From: Tyto alba
Taxonomy: Eukaryota; Chordata; Aves; Strigiformes; Tytonidae
DNA length: 64,000 nucleotides
Assembly (NCBI RefSeq): GCF_018691265.1
Contig: NW_024881322.1
Coordinates: 10,529,989-10,593,988, forward strand
Reading direction: 5' to 3'
Numbering within the stretch: the stretch's first letter is position 1; every line of letters begins with the position of its first letter. This document shows positions 10,986 to 23,335 of this stretch, one piece after another. A program made the translations under genes and the position numbers. The notes beneath the pieces were generated by a model. It was not told the origin of the DNA, made no database searches, and worked only from the letters and a program-made list of their open reading frames with translations.

Positions 10986-13449
10986 GATGGGGCTGGCTCA
11001 TGCCTTCAGCTAGAAAATACTTGGGAGATGGGTAAAATTTCTGACATCCTCAGGCCTGTTTTCCAGTAGGCTTAATGTCATTTTCTCAGTTATTATCAAT
11101 GGCTTGAGCTGATCAGGCCTACAGTGGGATCAATATCTATGCTTAGGTGCATGTTTCATCTTTCTTCACTGTCTACACCTCATTTCAGTGCTACGTGTAA
11201 GCCACAAGCACTTTCCAGGTTGGGTGTTGCACCTCCCCCTTTGCACCAGTCTCATTCCTTTATGTGTGGCTGCAGCACATACAAACCTTTATAGATTGGG
11301 ACATTGCTGCTGGAGAAATACTTTTGAGAACTGAGATTTCGTGGCATTGTATATGAAGATATTAAGTACTTAGATCAGTACTATAAGCTTTAAGAAAAAG
11401 AAGGTCTACAAAGACTGTTTAAAATACCTTCTGTAGGGCAGCATCCAGAGACCCTCCAGGGTGGACTCTTGTTGTGCTAGGGGAGCTATAAGCACGGTGT
11501 AAGCAGCACCTTTCAATCAAAAAAAAAAAAAAAAAAATCCAATGCCTTGCTTCAAAATTTCTCTACTGAAATCAATCCTTGTGGAAATTCACAGTGAAAG
11601 TGAGCAGCAACTAAAATTTTTGCAATTGCTGCAGAGAAACCATGTTCTTGCCTGCATCCTTTGTGAGACTCTGCAAACTTGGCCTTGAAAAATAGATGTG
11701 TCTGTAGATTGAAGATGACAAGTGTTACAGTATGAAATGAAAAATGATACAGCTTAACCTGTTGAAAATGTTGCTTTACATATTGTGACACCAAGAAGGT
11801 TTATGTCAAAGTAAAATCCAATAATGTTACTGTGTTTTAAAAGCAAATTCTGCTTTTGTGATCACCCATTTCTTATGAATGGTGGTAGGAATGATGGTTT
11901 GAAACAAAAACATCTGAATAAATTTGCAAAGAGCTTTAAGCATGAGACAGATACTTGGGGGTTCTTCCTCATTTTTCTTGTATTCTGATGAAATTTCTTT
12001 GATGAAGTTCATCAAAAGGCTGCTAACACCTGGAAAAATCATGTACTCAGATAATATTACTCTAAGTTTCAAATTAGCGTGGGCTTACCCTTTCAGGGTC
12101 TCCCTATAAAATTGGGCCCTTGCAATTTTAGGAAACTAAAGCTTGACACTACATTTTGTTACGTAACACGTGTGTGCATGTCTGTGTTGACTCTGATGAT
12201 TCTATGTGTTTGTACTTATCTAATTTTTTCCAGTGATGCTGACTTGTCCCAGAAGCGATACTGCTCAGAGTACAAAACACTTGAGAGGATTTTTCTATTA
12301 ACTAAAATGATAGAGGTTCACAGCGCTGCAGTGTCTTGAAGTGTCTCTTGAAGTGAAGAGCCTTTTAGGTAATTCTATCTTTCCTACAGCACTTTTGATA
12401 TTTTAGCAAAAAAACTCACCTCTCATGATGTGTCTGTATTTAGGCAAAGTGACATCCAGAAGATAAACAGGAGAAGTACTTGCTGAATATATTTATCACA
12501 CATTTGTAGTATTTGTCACGGCTGGGGCTGCATGACCTGCCAGCTGGTCTGTTTATGGACGACAGAAACCTTTATTTCTAAACTCATAAGAAAAATGGAA
12601 GTGGAGAGGACAGGAAAGGAAAGATAAATGAGAGGAGAAAGAGAGAGGTGAAGGACAGCATCTGGCTGAACGCTTCTGCCACGGTTGCCGTGACCTTGTG
12701 CGGGAACGGAGCTGCGGGTGACCCACGGTGCCACGCTGCCAGGCTGAGCTCACGGGTGTTTGGTGCAGGCTGCTCGCTCCCAAATTAGACCTGCCCGACA
12801 CTTTCCTCCTTCGTGCTCATACTGCTGTGAGGTCTTTCTGTTTATTAGTATTCCAGGTAACTGGTGAGTTCACTTGCCTGCTTGGTAAGGTCTCCTGTGC
12901 CAGGCAGAGCATGGCTTTCTTGCACCCATTTCAATTTTCCATCAGAGCCATTCAGCTCTTATAAAAACCTCTTCAGAGCAGTATACTAAAAGCACTGGAG
13001 CTTTCTTATCCCTTGCACGTGGCATAGCTACTGGGAAATATTTGTTAGATGGACGCACTTCTTTCTCATCTTAATAGATGTGTGCATTTTCTTTTTCTTC
13101 CCGACAATTTCCATTAATGGACAATAACACTTGTATAAACTATTTCCCACAGGGCTCTCTTCCTTGCCAGGAGTGAATTATTTAATGTATTCCTGCTTCA
13201 GGCAGCTGGGGTATACACGGAGAAACTCTACCATGCTCAAGAAGATCTTCTCTGGCCAATGTGCCCCAGGGTACCCTGTGAGTGCACAACTCCAGCCAAA
13301 GCCTGGGAGCCATATGCGAAAAACTACTGGTGAGCATGTCTTAAATGCTCTGTTTCTGGCCCCAAGATCTTCAAAGCTTCGGAGTCATGCAGTAAGCCTG
13401 CGAAACACCCAGTGTAGCAGTGAACTGATAGTGAAGGGAGGGTAGAAAG
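10986..13449. other. unique non-coding stretch
   Basis: Holds the A19 tract at 11519-11537 and otherwise unique sequence. Open frames are short and mutually overlapping (for example around 12516-12801 on the - strand), without splice context or family resemblance. Confidence 0.5.
11519..11537. repeat. A19 homopolymer
   Basis: Uninterrupted run of 19 A. No target-site duplication or retrocopy body is visible upstream, so I treat it as a simple repeat. Confidence 0.85.
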
Positions 13450-13811
13450 GGGGAGGTGGGTGCCCACTGCTGCCCAGGCCAGCGGTACCAGATCTGCCTC
13501 AGCTTGCTGATGGCCCCGGGAGCTGCGTGTGGAGCCAGGGGCACGCTGCTGTGTGATGCAGCACCTTCAGGGGGGTGGTACTTGTCCCCCGCAAGCAGCA
13601 GGGCTGCTCTCCTGGGAGGTGAGGTGCCAGAGGAGGAGGAGGAGGCAAGTGCTGGCCATGAGTGGGACCACAGTTTGCTCTCTCAGACCCTCTGGCAGCC
13701 CTGCCCATTCAGCTGGTCCCAGAAAAACCCACCCTGTGACTTTTCCCTCTTCTATAAGACATCTGTAATAGAGGACTTTATTCATTGCTCATTCACTGGC
13801 TGGGTTTCATA
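13450..13811. other. GC-rich flank of the long antisense frame
   Basis: GC-rich sequence with GAG-rich coding-like texture (gaggaggaggaggcaag near 13634). Overlapping short frames occur on both strands. No repeat or gene is recognised. Confidence 0.4.
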
Positions 13812-14711
13812 CTATAAACACACAGGGGTTTTGCCCGACTTATCCCTACAGTGCTTTGCACAACCATAGGCTTCTGATTTTTCCTTCCCCTTCAAATATT
13901 TTAGTTTTATTACGGTTTGCGAGGCCGGGGAGGCCACCGGGTGGTGCTCTTGGCACAGAAATGGGGGGACTCGGGCACTGCGGGGTGCTCCTTTCTGCCC
14001 GGGAACTGGCTCCACATAAAGGTTTTGGTTTGGCTGCAGCACTAATTTGCAAATGAACTTTGACACAAACAGCTGTTTCTCTCCAGGATGCACAAAAGTC
14101 CCCTGACTTTGAAATGAGTCCAGAAAAAGCATTTTTAAAATAGATGGCTTCTCACAATATCTCCAGAGGGAAACAAAAAGACCAGTTTTGGAACAGGAAT
14201 ATTCTCGATAACCCCTCAGCAGGGACTGTGGTCCAGAGGATGACTCTGATGACATCCTACTTCTGCACCAAAGAGGGCTGGGGACTGGGTGCAGTGGTGT
14301 AGCTTTTGGGACACATACCACAGCTGCCGTGGGCAGCAGGTGTGGAAATTTGGTATTCTTGTTCTGAATCTCCCCAGGGAAAAATGTTGAGGAGGCTCCT
14401 TCCCTTTGCCTCCTTCCCTGGGAAGCTTCTCTAGCATTGCTGGCTCCGGGGGGCTGCCCCGGGGGGAGCCCATCCCGGTGGGGAGGTTCCAACAGGGATC
14501 TCTCAGCCATCCCCGTAGTGCATGCCAGTGCCCAGTCAGACACCTCAGCTGCCTCTGCGGGAACAGGGCTGACACCCTGAATGTGGTTGCAAAGTCGGTC
14601 TTCTCTCCTTCTCCCACCGCCATCCCTCGAGCTTTCCCCCTTGGGAAAACCTACACCCTGTTTTTTTCCTGGCATTGTTTGACAGGTGCAAACCGTGCCT
14701 GTAGCAAACAC
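13812..14711 (-). CDS. long antisense open frame, 299 codons, function unknown
   Basis: This is the longest open frame of the window. It starts MFATGTVCTCQTMPGKKQGV and ends KSGKTPVCL. The first half is rich in Gly, Arg, Glu, Pro and Ser (low-complexity, disordered type); the second half is more mixed. I see no signal peptide, membrane segment, zinc-finger pattern or known domain. The block 13450-15075 is GC-rich (CpG and GGGG runs near 14448-14466), which lowers stop density. Another - strand frame (14545-15072) and a + strand frame (14406-14849) overlap it, typical of compositional openness. By a rough stop-frequency estimate a frame this long is still unexpected in 64 kb. It may be a lineage-specific or non-coding transcript, or chance. 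No polyadenylation or promoter evidence was established. Confidence 0.2.
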   Translation of the reverse strand: MFATGTVCTCQTMPGKKQGVGFPKGESSRDGGGRRREDRLCNHIQGVSPVPAEAAEVSDWALACTTGMAERSLLEPPHRDGLPPGQPPGASNAREASQGRRQREGASSTFFPGEIQNKNTKFPHLLPTAAVVCVPKATPLHPVPSPLWCRSRMSSESSSGPQSLLRGYREYSCSKTGLFVSLWRYCEKPSILKMLFLDSFQSQGTFVHPGEKQLFVSKFICKLVLQPNQNLYVEPVPGQKGAPRSARVPPFLCQEHHPVASPASQTVIKLKYLKGKEKSEAYGCAKHCRDKSGKTPVCL

Positions 14712-17063
14712 CCTTCAGCAGCAAAAGACAGCTTGTGTTTTTTACAATTTGATGGCTTGGCCGTTTTGGCCGCTGTTTTGACCTCACGTTGCGTTCAGCT
14801 TGTCTGCTTTGGAGATAAACACCAAGATTTGTGCCGGTTGCAGAGATGAGCGGAACAGTTGTTAGCGACATGTCATCTGACACCATCAGATACCAAGGAG
14901 GATCCAGATCGAGGTGAACAGGGAACAGTCTTGTAAGTCGTGTCCCTGAGTGATAAATAGTTTGAGGGTGGATGAAGATGCTGGAGATAAAACGTGTTAT
15001 TTTGTTCCGTATCTTACTAAGCTCTGTGGGCTGTTTTCTTTCCTCTGAGTCAGAGCTGAGGAGCTTTGTCACTCTGCTGTGCTAAGGCTGACCTGTGCTG
15101 CTGAAGCTTAGACACCGTGGTCATGGACCAGCCATTTCTAAGCAGCTGAAACTGCTGGGGTAGACAGGAGGCAGCTGAAACACGGGGCGGGTGTTTATCT
15201 CCAGGCAGGGTCTCAGAGGAGAACTTGGGATCTCAGCAACATCCCTTTCCCCAGCTTTTTTCCCCGTCTTTTTTTCTGCTATGAGCAAATACTCAAAATT
15301 TTTTGCTCTCTGCTTCAAGTTCCTGCGCTCATTTTCCCCACACCGGCCTCCAGCATCCTCATGAGAAGATGAGGCACCTGGCAGAGAAAAGGCCTTTGAG
15401 ATGCTGGTGAGTGCTTCTGTCCCCACCGCAGGAGATGGTGGCCAGTTTGTAGTCACCAGCTTTCATTTCGGGCACAGTGCAGGTGCTGTAATGGCGCTGG
15501 CCTTTCCAAATTACAGCCTGGAACCGGCTGCCCCGATACACAAAACATTGACCACTGGTGCTGCTGTTGTAGCGGGTTATGTTAAAAATGAACAGACACC
15601 AGAACGAAACACTGGCGTGTCTGTGTGCAGTCAGCCTTTAATGGCTCATCACTGCTCTTAACCACCGCACAGCCAGTGTCCGACAGCAGATTTATTTCTT
15701 CCTTTATTTTCAGGCTGTACTCAGGGAGCCTCAGATATTTATATTTCCCTTGCAATGGCCAGTAAAACAGTTGCAACCACCTCTGGTTCCTGATTCTTCA
15801 GGCCATGACAGGTATTCTGCTGTTTGTGTTTGTTTTGTTTTTTTTCCCCAAGTTTTGAGACTTGATCTCTCAAGCTGTGGATTTCAGCCATCGCTCAGCT
15901 GCGGCAAGGTAGCCCTGACACACTGACTGCAGGTCCCTGTCCTGCACTGACTGCAAGGAGTACACCCTTGAACCCGGGGTTTGAGCCTGTGGAAGAAAGG
16001 CCACCACCGAGCCTGGTGAAGTGCATTAGTTTTGCAAGTCTGGCTGAATTAGCCTTATACTGTATAAAAAGCTTTCTGATGAGGAAGGCTGTGATGACAG
16101 CAAAGCTGTTCTTGGAGTTGAGTTAGGCTACACGAGCTCTTTGAGCACTGATACGCAGATAACTCACCTGATGCCATCATGACATCCTATTTACTAAGGG
16201 TGTGTAGAGATACCTCATGGAAGACAGATTTACAGATATACTTGCACTCTGTGTCAACCGCTTTTACTTTTACTGTGTAAAACACCCAGCTCTACAACCA
16301 ACCAAATGGAGCCAAAGCTCCGTGAGATGAAGCAAGGCTTCTCATTTTAGAGAAAATAAGTTTCTCTGCATCGGCTTTGGCTTTTTTTTTTGTGCTGTGA
16401 TTTGCTTATATTCTTACATTCTTCCTTCTTTAAGAGACAAAAATAGAAAAGATAAACTTTCAGATGCTTGTAAAGCACTTTGAAAATGTATATAGATCTG
16501 ATTTAAAATCTGTTGAAAGAAATGGAAATTTTTATGATGGATGAAAATTCATTCTCCTTCTTGGGTTAGGCTGACCCTCCTCTAAGGCTGTCCTATCAAA
16601 TGGGCAGGATGGGGAGAAGCAGATTCTCTGAGGGTGTTTCCCTCTATTATTTGATCACAAAACAATGGCTAGGGTCCAAACAATTCTGGGTTTCCCAAAA
16701 ATGCAGAGGGCCTGTGCATCCTGCTGTTCATGGGACCTGAGCACGTTCGTCCCACCAGGATGCCAGTGGCTGAGGTGAAATCGATGGGGAAGAAGAAATG
16801 GGTATGTTCACTAAAGAGCCCATTAGTATGGAAAGAGGGAAAAGACGAAGGAAGGTACCAAGAAAGTGATGTGGTATGTGTGCTTGCAGTATGTCCTTCT
16901 TTCACAAGAGGTCTCTCTGTTGTCTTGCAAAGCTTGGGCGAGCTGAATTTGCTAATAAAAAGTCCAGCTATGAGGGAGCTCCTCCTCAGACACTTTTTTA
17001 AAAAATATTTTTGATAATTAAAATGGTACCAAAATGAGATGGAATACGTTTTGTATACCCATC
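14712..17063. other. unique non-coding stretch
   Basis: G+C falls back to background after about 15.5 kb. A splice-like segment ending at a gtgagt donor near 15403 is preceded by a good pyrimidine tract (ttttgctctctgcttcaag). Its open frame is unremarkable. No repeat family is recognised. Confidence 0.45.
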
Positions 17064-17083
17064 ATATATATATATATATATAT
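17064..17083. repeat. (AT)n microsatellite
   Basis: About ten uninterrupted AT units inside an AT-rich patch. Likely length-polymorphic. Confidence 0.85.
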
Positions 17084-19289
17084 TTATAAACAATTCCTTT
17101 TAGCAACATATATCATTAGAGTTTTTAGATTTTAAAATCAAATGAAATTAAAGTGATCATTCTTGGAAAGGAAATAGGTTATGGGGTCCAGTAGGTATAG
17201 TAGGCCCTCTCCTTCTTCTCATAGATCAAGACTTTCCTGTTCTTGAGATAGAATGTACTGTTCAGTTGAAACTAAAAGACTTGATTTTAAACATTTTTCT
17301 TATTCCCAGAAACTTGAACTACCAAAATGACAGTGCTGCTGGCTCAATGGCAGCTGAGACTAGATTGGGTTGTAAACAGTTCTGCATATACTGCTGGCTC
17401 TCTCCATGCGTCTCTGCCTTGTGCTTTCCTACTAGTTGTAGCATGTGCCCAAAAGCAGGACCCAAGACCTTGAACCATCAGCATGTCTGGTAGAGACCCT
17501 GCACAGGGCTGTTGCAGGAGTAATGAAGTCAGAGGCAGAGATTTGTGACCTGAGGTGGACCATGAGCCATAAGGCTTGATTAATTCATCACAGGTAGCCC
17601 TTGTTCTTGTGAAAATGCTCATCAGAAAAGTAAGCTGTAGGCAAGGGGAGACAAAATTCTATGAATGTAACAAGTAGAATGGAAAATAATTTTCTTTAAA
17701 ATTTCTCTTCTCAGCTGTAGGTGGAAGTTAGAGCCCTTCTTGTGCTGGCAGTGACTGAAGGACCGAGCCCTGTGGACATCTGGCTGTGGGGAGAGCTCAT
17801 GCCCCAGGACCTTGGGGTGACCCTGCTTCCCCCAGCAGAGGTGGGCACTGACATGACTGGGGGGTTTGCTCTGGGCTACCACTGCTTTCTCTTCCCTGGT
17901 GTGAGTCCTACAGCATCTTGTCTGTCTCCTTGACACTGCTGGCTGGTGTTTAGTAAAAGGCACAAGATATAGGTCTTGGAGTTTCTAAACAGGCTGAGAA
18001 ATCCTTTGAGGGGCATTGAAATTTGCCTCTGGAGAAGGGAGCCTACGTGTGCACAGGTGAGGGATGCATCAGTGTAGTACTGGATTAAGTAAGAGGACAC
18101 ACAAGTACTGAAAAAATCATAATTACACTGATTTGATGGCCTGGAAACTAAATGGGATGATTAGCATGCTTGGGAAATAGTTTGCTTTAAAAGAAATTTC
18201 CTGTCTAGAACGTACTTTCAACAAGAAATTATATTCTGCTGATGCTCTTGAAAGAGTTATGGGAGCTGTTTACATGCACAGTTTAAGGAAAAAAAGCTAC
18301 ATTTGAAATGTAATTTGCTTAGCACATCTTGAGGTGAAAGTGGCCAGAACTCTATGAAACCATGATGAAAATATCTGTGTGTGTGCTGCGGGCGGTTACT
18401 ACCTGGTCTGAATGTTCAGGCCAAAAGAATGATGAGGGTGAATTTCCTAGACCTCCTGTACAGATTTTATTTAAAAGTAGGTCACTGCAGCACCTGAAAG
18501 TTCATGAGTAGCTGCCAGGTGTCAGGCATGTCCCTGTGACAGGGCTGAAGTTGAAGGGACAAGGTGCAGGGTTTTGATTTTTGTATAAAAAATGGGAATT
18601 TGTTGAGCAACTGTGTGCATACATCATCTGTGAGCAGTAGGTGGTGTGCTCTTTTTGATGACCACTGAAATGTGGATTTGATATCCTGCTTTATAGACCA
18701 CATGCAGCACTGAGTTGCTTACAAGGAACGTGTTTTGGAAGTAAGCCTTTTGGAGAGACACTTTTTTAAAGCAGGTGCCTCCAAGACTGAGGAGCTTTGG
18801 AGGTTATACAGTTTTCCTTAGCCTAATAAAGAATCTTGGGAATAAACAAATTTTCTTGCAGTCCATCACCTGGAGCCTGGTTACATCCTTGGAGAACACA
18901 GAGAAGCTTCAGAAGACAAACCAGGGACTCCTCTGCTTCCTCAACCTCTCTCCCTGTCTCTGTGCTACAGGCACTGCTTTGAGCTAGGTTTCTCTACATA
19001 GAAAAACCCCACCAAACCTTACTGATTCCCATCATATTTCAAATCTTGTTTGATAATCAGCTGATACACCGGCCTATGTATACAAATTTCTCTCTCCCTG
19101 GGCTTTTTTTTTTTTTTTAATGTTACCTTTATAAATCCCCTGGAAGAAAACCAGTGGGTGTAAGAAACTTTTTGAAGGAAAAAATTCTCAAGACATGATT
19201 ATGAGGGTTGAGATCAATCATACTCACAAGTTCACAAGAATAAAAACTTCAGGATTGGGTCCTTTAATCTGTATACATAAAAATGCTGA
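17084..19289. other. unique non-coding stretch
   Basis: No repeat family, RNA gene or convincing exon. A run of T lies at about 19104-19118. Confidence 0.5.
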
Positions 19290-19316
19290 GGGGGGCGTGG
19301 GGGGGTGGGAGAGGGG
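19290..19316 (+). promoter_or_regulatory. canonical G-quadruplex motif
   Basis: Four G-runs of 6, 7, 3 and 4 are separated by loops cgt, t and aga. This satisfies the G3+N1-7 rule with very short loops, a combination expected to fold stably. The neighbourhood is otherwise AT-rich. Confidence 0.7.
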
Positions 19317-20859
19317 CGAAGGCTGCCAAGTAGTTTCTGTTAGAGAATCAGCTGATTGCACAAGTTCAGAAAATGCGTGGCTTATAACAGTCTTTATTAT
19401 CCAGGCACATTTGGGTTAGAGACTGCATCTGTCTTGCCTTGAATGGAGCATAAATGGCAATATGGTTCTGCTTGATGCTGCAGAAACCCCTAAGGTTTAT
19501 GTAGGCTTTAAATGTTGAGCTCTGAGTTTATCTGTTCCCATTTGAAAAGGCACCTGAGTTTAAATATCTAATCTGACTTCTTTCAGCTCTTAAAATAATA
19601 AAATAAAATGGGTTTGAAAGGGAATCAAATATAACATTTAAAAAAATAATCCTTTTGGTGGTTTCTGGTTTTGCTCTGTCTGATTTGCTGGATAAGCACT
19701 TAAGCTCTGCTGGGGTTGATTCATAAGATAAAGTTGTAATGTGTTATCCCATATATATCTCTGATTATCTTTTATGAGATGGAATGTCACACCTGCCAAA
19801 GTGTTAAACATAAAATATCTTTATAAGGCATCTTTTATCTCAAAGAGCTCCATGCAGCACCGAAATGGTGCTCCAACCTTCCAGATGGTGGGGACCATTA
19901 CTGCTGGGTGAGTCATGTTTTCAGAGATGAGTGAAGGATTTGGGATTTGGACCCATAAGCCTGATCTCATCTTATGCTCTTCCCTGCAGTCAGAAAAATT
20001 TCTGTTGTGTTGCAGGGAACAACTGCTTGACTTGCATGGTTTAAATCAAATCAGGATCAAAGCACTTCATTGATTCATTATGGGCATCTAATAAACTGGC
20101 AAGCAGTGAACTCTACCAGATTTAACAGTATTAACAATCCAACAGATAAACCATGGGACTAGATACTTACAAGGGTTTGCCTGCTGCTGTTACCACTTTT
20201 CTCCCCACTGCTGCAAATTTTCATGCATCTTCCACACTTGTTTCTAAGCTGATGCCTTTTCTCAAGTCTCTTGGGAATTCCCCACCCGTTTCTGTTTAAT
20301 CCATCTAATTGCTGTCTTAGGGAAACTCTGTAATTGTTAATTTCCTTTGGGCAAGGTGAATTTTGGGACAGGCACCTTCTCAGAACAGATGTCTCAGGTC
20401 TTTATTTGCAAGCACTGTTGGCCCCTGCATCCCTCTCACACCATCCCTTTGTTATTCAGGTGCAGGTATCCCTATGTTGCTGTAAGTTGTGCTTCTTTGT
20501 AGAATTTGAAGTAAAAAAAAATTAATCTGTTGATGGAGTATTTTAAAAAACCCAAGTGGCTTAGACACACCAAATTGTGTCACTTTGTGAAACTGGGACT
20601 CAAGTTCCCAGGGTGCTATTGAAAAATCTGTGCATGGTGATTTTTCTAAGGACCCTCGCAGCAAAGAGCGCCTTGAGTGAAAATCCCTGTGAGCTCTTCA
20701 GTGTACGTGCAGAGTGTGCAGCTTCAGGTTTTACAGTCTCATCTGGAAGACCATCTGTCTGTACTGTGCATGGGATCCGAGAGCATCCAACAGCAGGCTG
20801 TAAAGAGGTATGTTCCCCTCAGAAGACAAACATCTCAGCCTGGGCAGCTCACCAGCCCC
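19317..20859. other. unique non-coding stretch
   Basis: Around 19825-19965 the text 'tctcaaagagctcc ... gatttgggatttggaccca' weakly resembles antisense MIR. I do not call it. Otherwise nothing is recognised. Confidence 0.4.
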
Positions 20860-21100
20860 GCGGCTGCTGCTTTGGGGTTAGCAGAGCGACGTCGTGTCCG
20901 TGCGCGTTGTCCTGTGGCTGGAGCTGGGGAAGGACTTGCCTCGTGGTGAGCAACGGCTCGTGGAAACTGCTCGCCTTTTGGGTGGCAGAATGGCCACGCG
21001 TGGTCGCAGGGAGCCTTGGCCCACGTCCCAGCAGGGATGGATTCCTCCTGCTGGTGCCCAGTTAGTGGGCTCACTGTCCTTGCACTGACGCCGGTGCAGC
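20860..21100. promoter_or_regulatory. small CpG-rich islet
   Basis: Roughly 17 or more CpG in about 230 bp (for example gagcgacgtcgtgtccgtgc, ccacgcgtggtcgcagg) against a CpG-poor background, with G+C about 60%. Overlapping frames on both strands are compositional. It could be a weak promoter or unmethylated enhancer. Confidence 0.4.
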
Positions 21101-23240
21101 AAGAACCTGTGGATTAGATGGATTCCTTAAAAAAAAACATGGGCTCAGGCACGCAGGTGTTCCTGAACCCCAAGAAACAATCGGGTCCCCAGGCAGCAAT
21201 GCTGTTCTCCTTACAATTTCTCTCTCCTGATGTATTTTTGAGAGAGAAGTTAGTGTTTACAGACTGCCTGTGCAGGTGTGCTTTTGTTTGCATTTTCATT
21301 CTTAAACAGAGCGCAGGAGGCTCTTGTTGCTCTGGGGTGAGGAAGCCCTGCCAGAAAAAGCACCGAACTTTTCAACTTTCTTGGGAATATGGAAACGAAA
21401 AAAATGAGGAACATAAAAACTGAATTTCCTTTCAAATTCAAATAGCTGGGAATGAATACATCTGATGTGTGTCAGCTTGCCAGACAGAACTGTTCTCTCA
21501 GAGTCTCCATGGGTCCTTGCATGGAAGTCTAATGTTTCTGCTCTAGAGAAATCATAAAAGACACCCATTAAATAGACCCAGTATTGATAAAGATATTTAG
21601 ACACCAGTTCAATAAACATCAGGCTGTTCTTAAGGGAGTATATATTCCATGAATAAATGTGCCTCGAACTCTTTAATTCCTGTGGTACAGGTCAGACCTT
21701 CTAAGTTATCTATTTTCCTTGGAGCTGCTTAGATTTTTGTGTATGCTTGAGTGAATCTTTCATTGAATTCAGTGCCTGAGATGATGATAAGCTTGCTTAA
21801 TGTCTTTACAAAGAAACCTAACTAAAATCATCCAGCTACTGTGGTCCTGAGAGCTGTACACCAAGGCTATATTTATCCTGCAATGAACTGTTCTCGCACT
21901 ATACAGGGGTTACGTAGGTGTGATAAGGCCCTTCTTAACGATGGTTTCTCATAATGTCTGTTCAGAGCTCGGAGAGAAGCTGCAGGGGATGAGAAGCCTC
22001 CCTGGTCTCAATGTTTCATTGTCCTGCCTTGGACTCGTGGCCTCTCCTGCAACACGAGCTCCTTGTGCTTTGTCTTCTTTGTCCTTTTTTTCCATTGCAG
22101 AGAGAAGTGCGCAGCTCTACTTTAGTCTTAGGTAAAATAACAGCTGAGATCCTGGTGACTGGCAAGGGCCTGTTTCCCTCTGCCCCTAGCACCCCAGCAG
22201 TCCAGAGTCCTTCTCCATCCTCTTCCCCCTGTGTCTTGTTCTCCTTCCACTGTGGGGTTTGTGTTGCACAAGCTGCTTCCACAGCTTTCTGGGGTGCACT
22301 TTAATCACACCCCTGCAGGCAGGGTTGTCACATACTGTTAACAATGCTTCCTGGGAAATACATGTAAGTTGCTGGCTGTCTTTTTCTAGCAAAAGCCCGT
22401 GAAAAGTGTACATGGATATGCAGAAGGAATACTGATATGTATGAGACACAGAATAAAGACAAAAAGCAGGCAGTCTGTTTTCTCTAGATTAAGTAGGTGA
22501 GAAATTGTATGTCCACCACAAACTGGAACTGAGCCTAAATGTGGTACTTGGCAGAGTGACTGAGCAGTTCAGGTATTTGCCAGCCTTTTTGCTGCTAAGC
22601 TGCTTTGCAACCCCCAGCCTAAGTTAATAGTAATTAAGAGCCTAATCTAAAAGCTGATGAACATTTTCTGTGGCTAACAGAAAGGTCCTTCCAGAAGATC
22701 GTATCTACTTTTTCACTTGTCAGTAGCCCAGATGAAATAGGGTATGCGCTTGCATAGGCTGCTGCAGGACGGAGACCTTATCTCCGGGGTGCTTGGTATC
22801 TTCCCTGACCACAAGAAGCACCATCTCTACCCATCTTTCTGCTTTCAGGACATAAACAAACATGTCTTCTGACTTTGTCCCTTTAATACAGGCTGGGGCA
22901 TTTTGCAGAGCAGTGATAAAGCTCTTTCCCTGCAGCTGAAGTCAGGATGTGCTGTCAGCCCTGACTTGATATATCCTTCTGGGGCTCTTAGAGGATTTTA
23001 AGCTGACCTGCCTAGAAAGAAAAAATTCTCGTTGTATCTGTGCTGTAAGGTGAATAGTGGGTCTGAGAGCAGGCGAGAGTAGATTATTTGCTGGCTGTAG
23101 TTCCTATTCAAAGCATGCACTCCATAAGTAGCAGGAGTCAGAAAAGGGCTTAGGCTACTCCTGTATCCAGTGAGGTTTAGTCACTTTTTTGACCAATTTC
23201 TCCCCTCATCAGGACTGTTTTGCAGGTGGGTGAAAGCAGC
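21101..23240. other. unique non-coding stretch
   Basis: The AT-rich block near 22615-22690 (taagttaatagtaattaaga and following) has the texture of a conserved non-coding element. No repeat family or gene is recognised. Confidence 0.4.
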
Positions 23241-23335
23241 ATGATCCCCTTTTCTCACCAGGACAGAGGTGAGCAGAGCCCAAAGTTCTCAGTAAAGGAA
23301 GTGGCAGAGCCAGAGATAAAGCCCAGGGGTCAGAC
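23241..23335 (-). repeat. MIR-type SINE fragment, antisense
   Basis: The + strand reads tgatccccttttctcaccag, gacagagg, then aaggaagtggcagagccag, agataaagcccaggggtcag. This parallels antisense MIR ('tatccccattttacagatgagg', 'aagtggcagagccgggattcgaacccaggtctgac'). Both blocks are in the expected order, although the spacing is shortened. Confidence 0.55.

Noticed and set aside
15301..15403. Possible exon ending at a gtgagt donor
   Set aside because: Good acceptor and donor, but the only open frame is unremarkable and two frames are stopped. No support beyond splice-like sites.
19825..19965. Possible antisense MIR fragment
   Set aside because: Two short similar phrases without the intervening blocks in order; below the level I would call.
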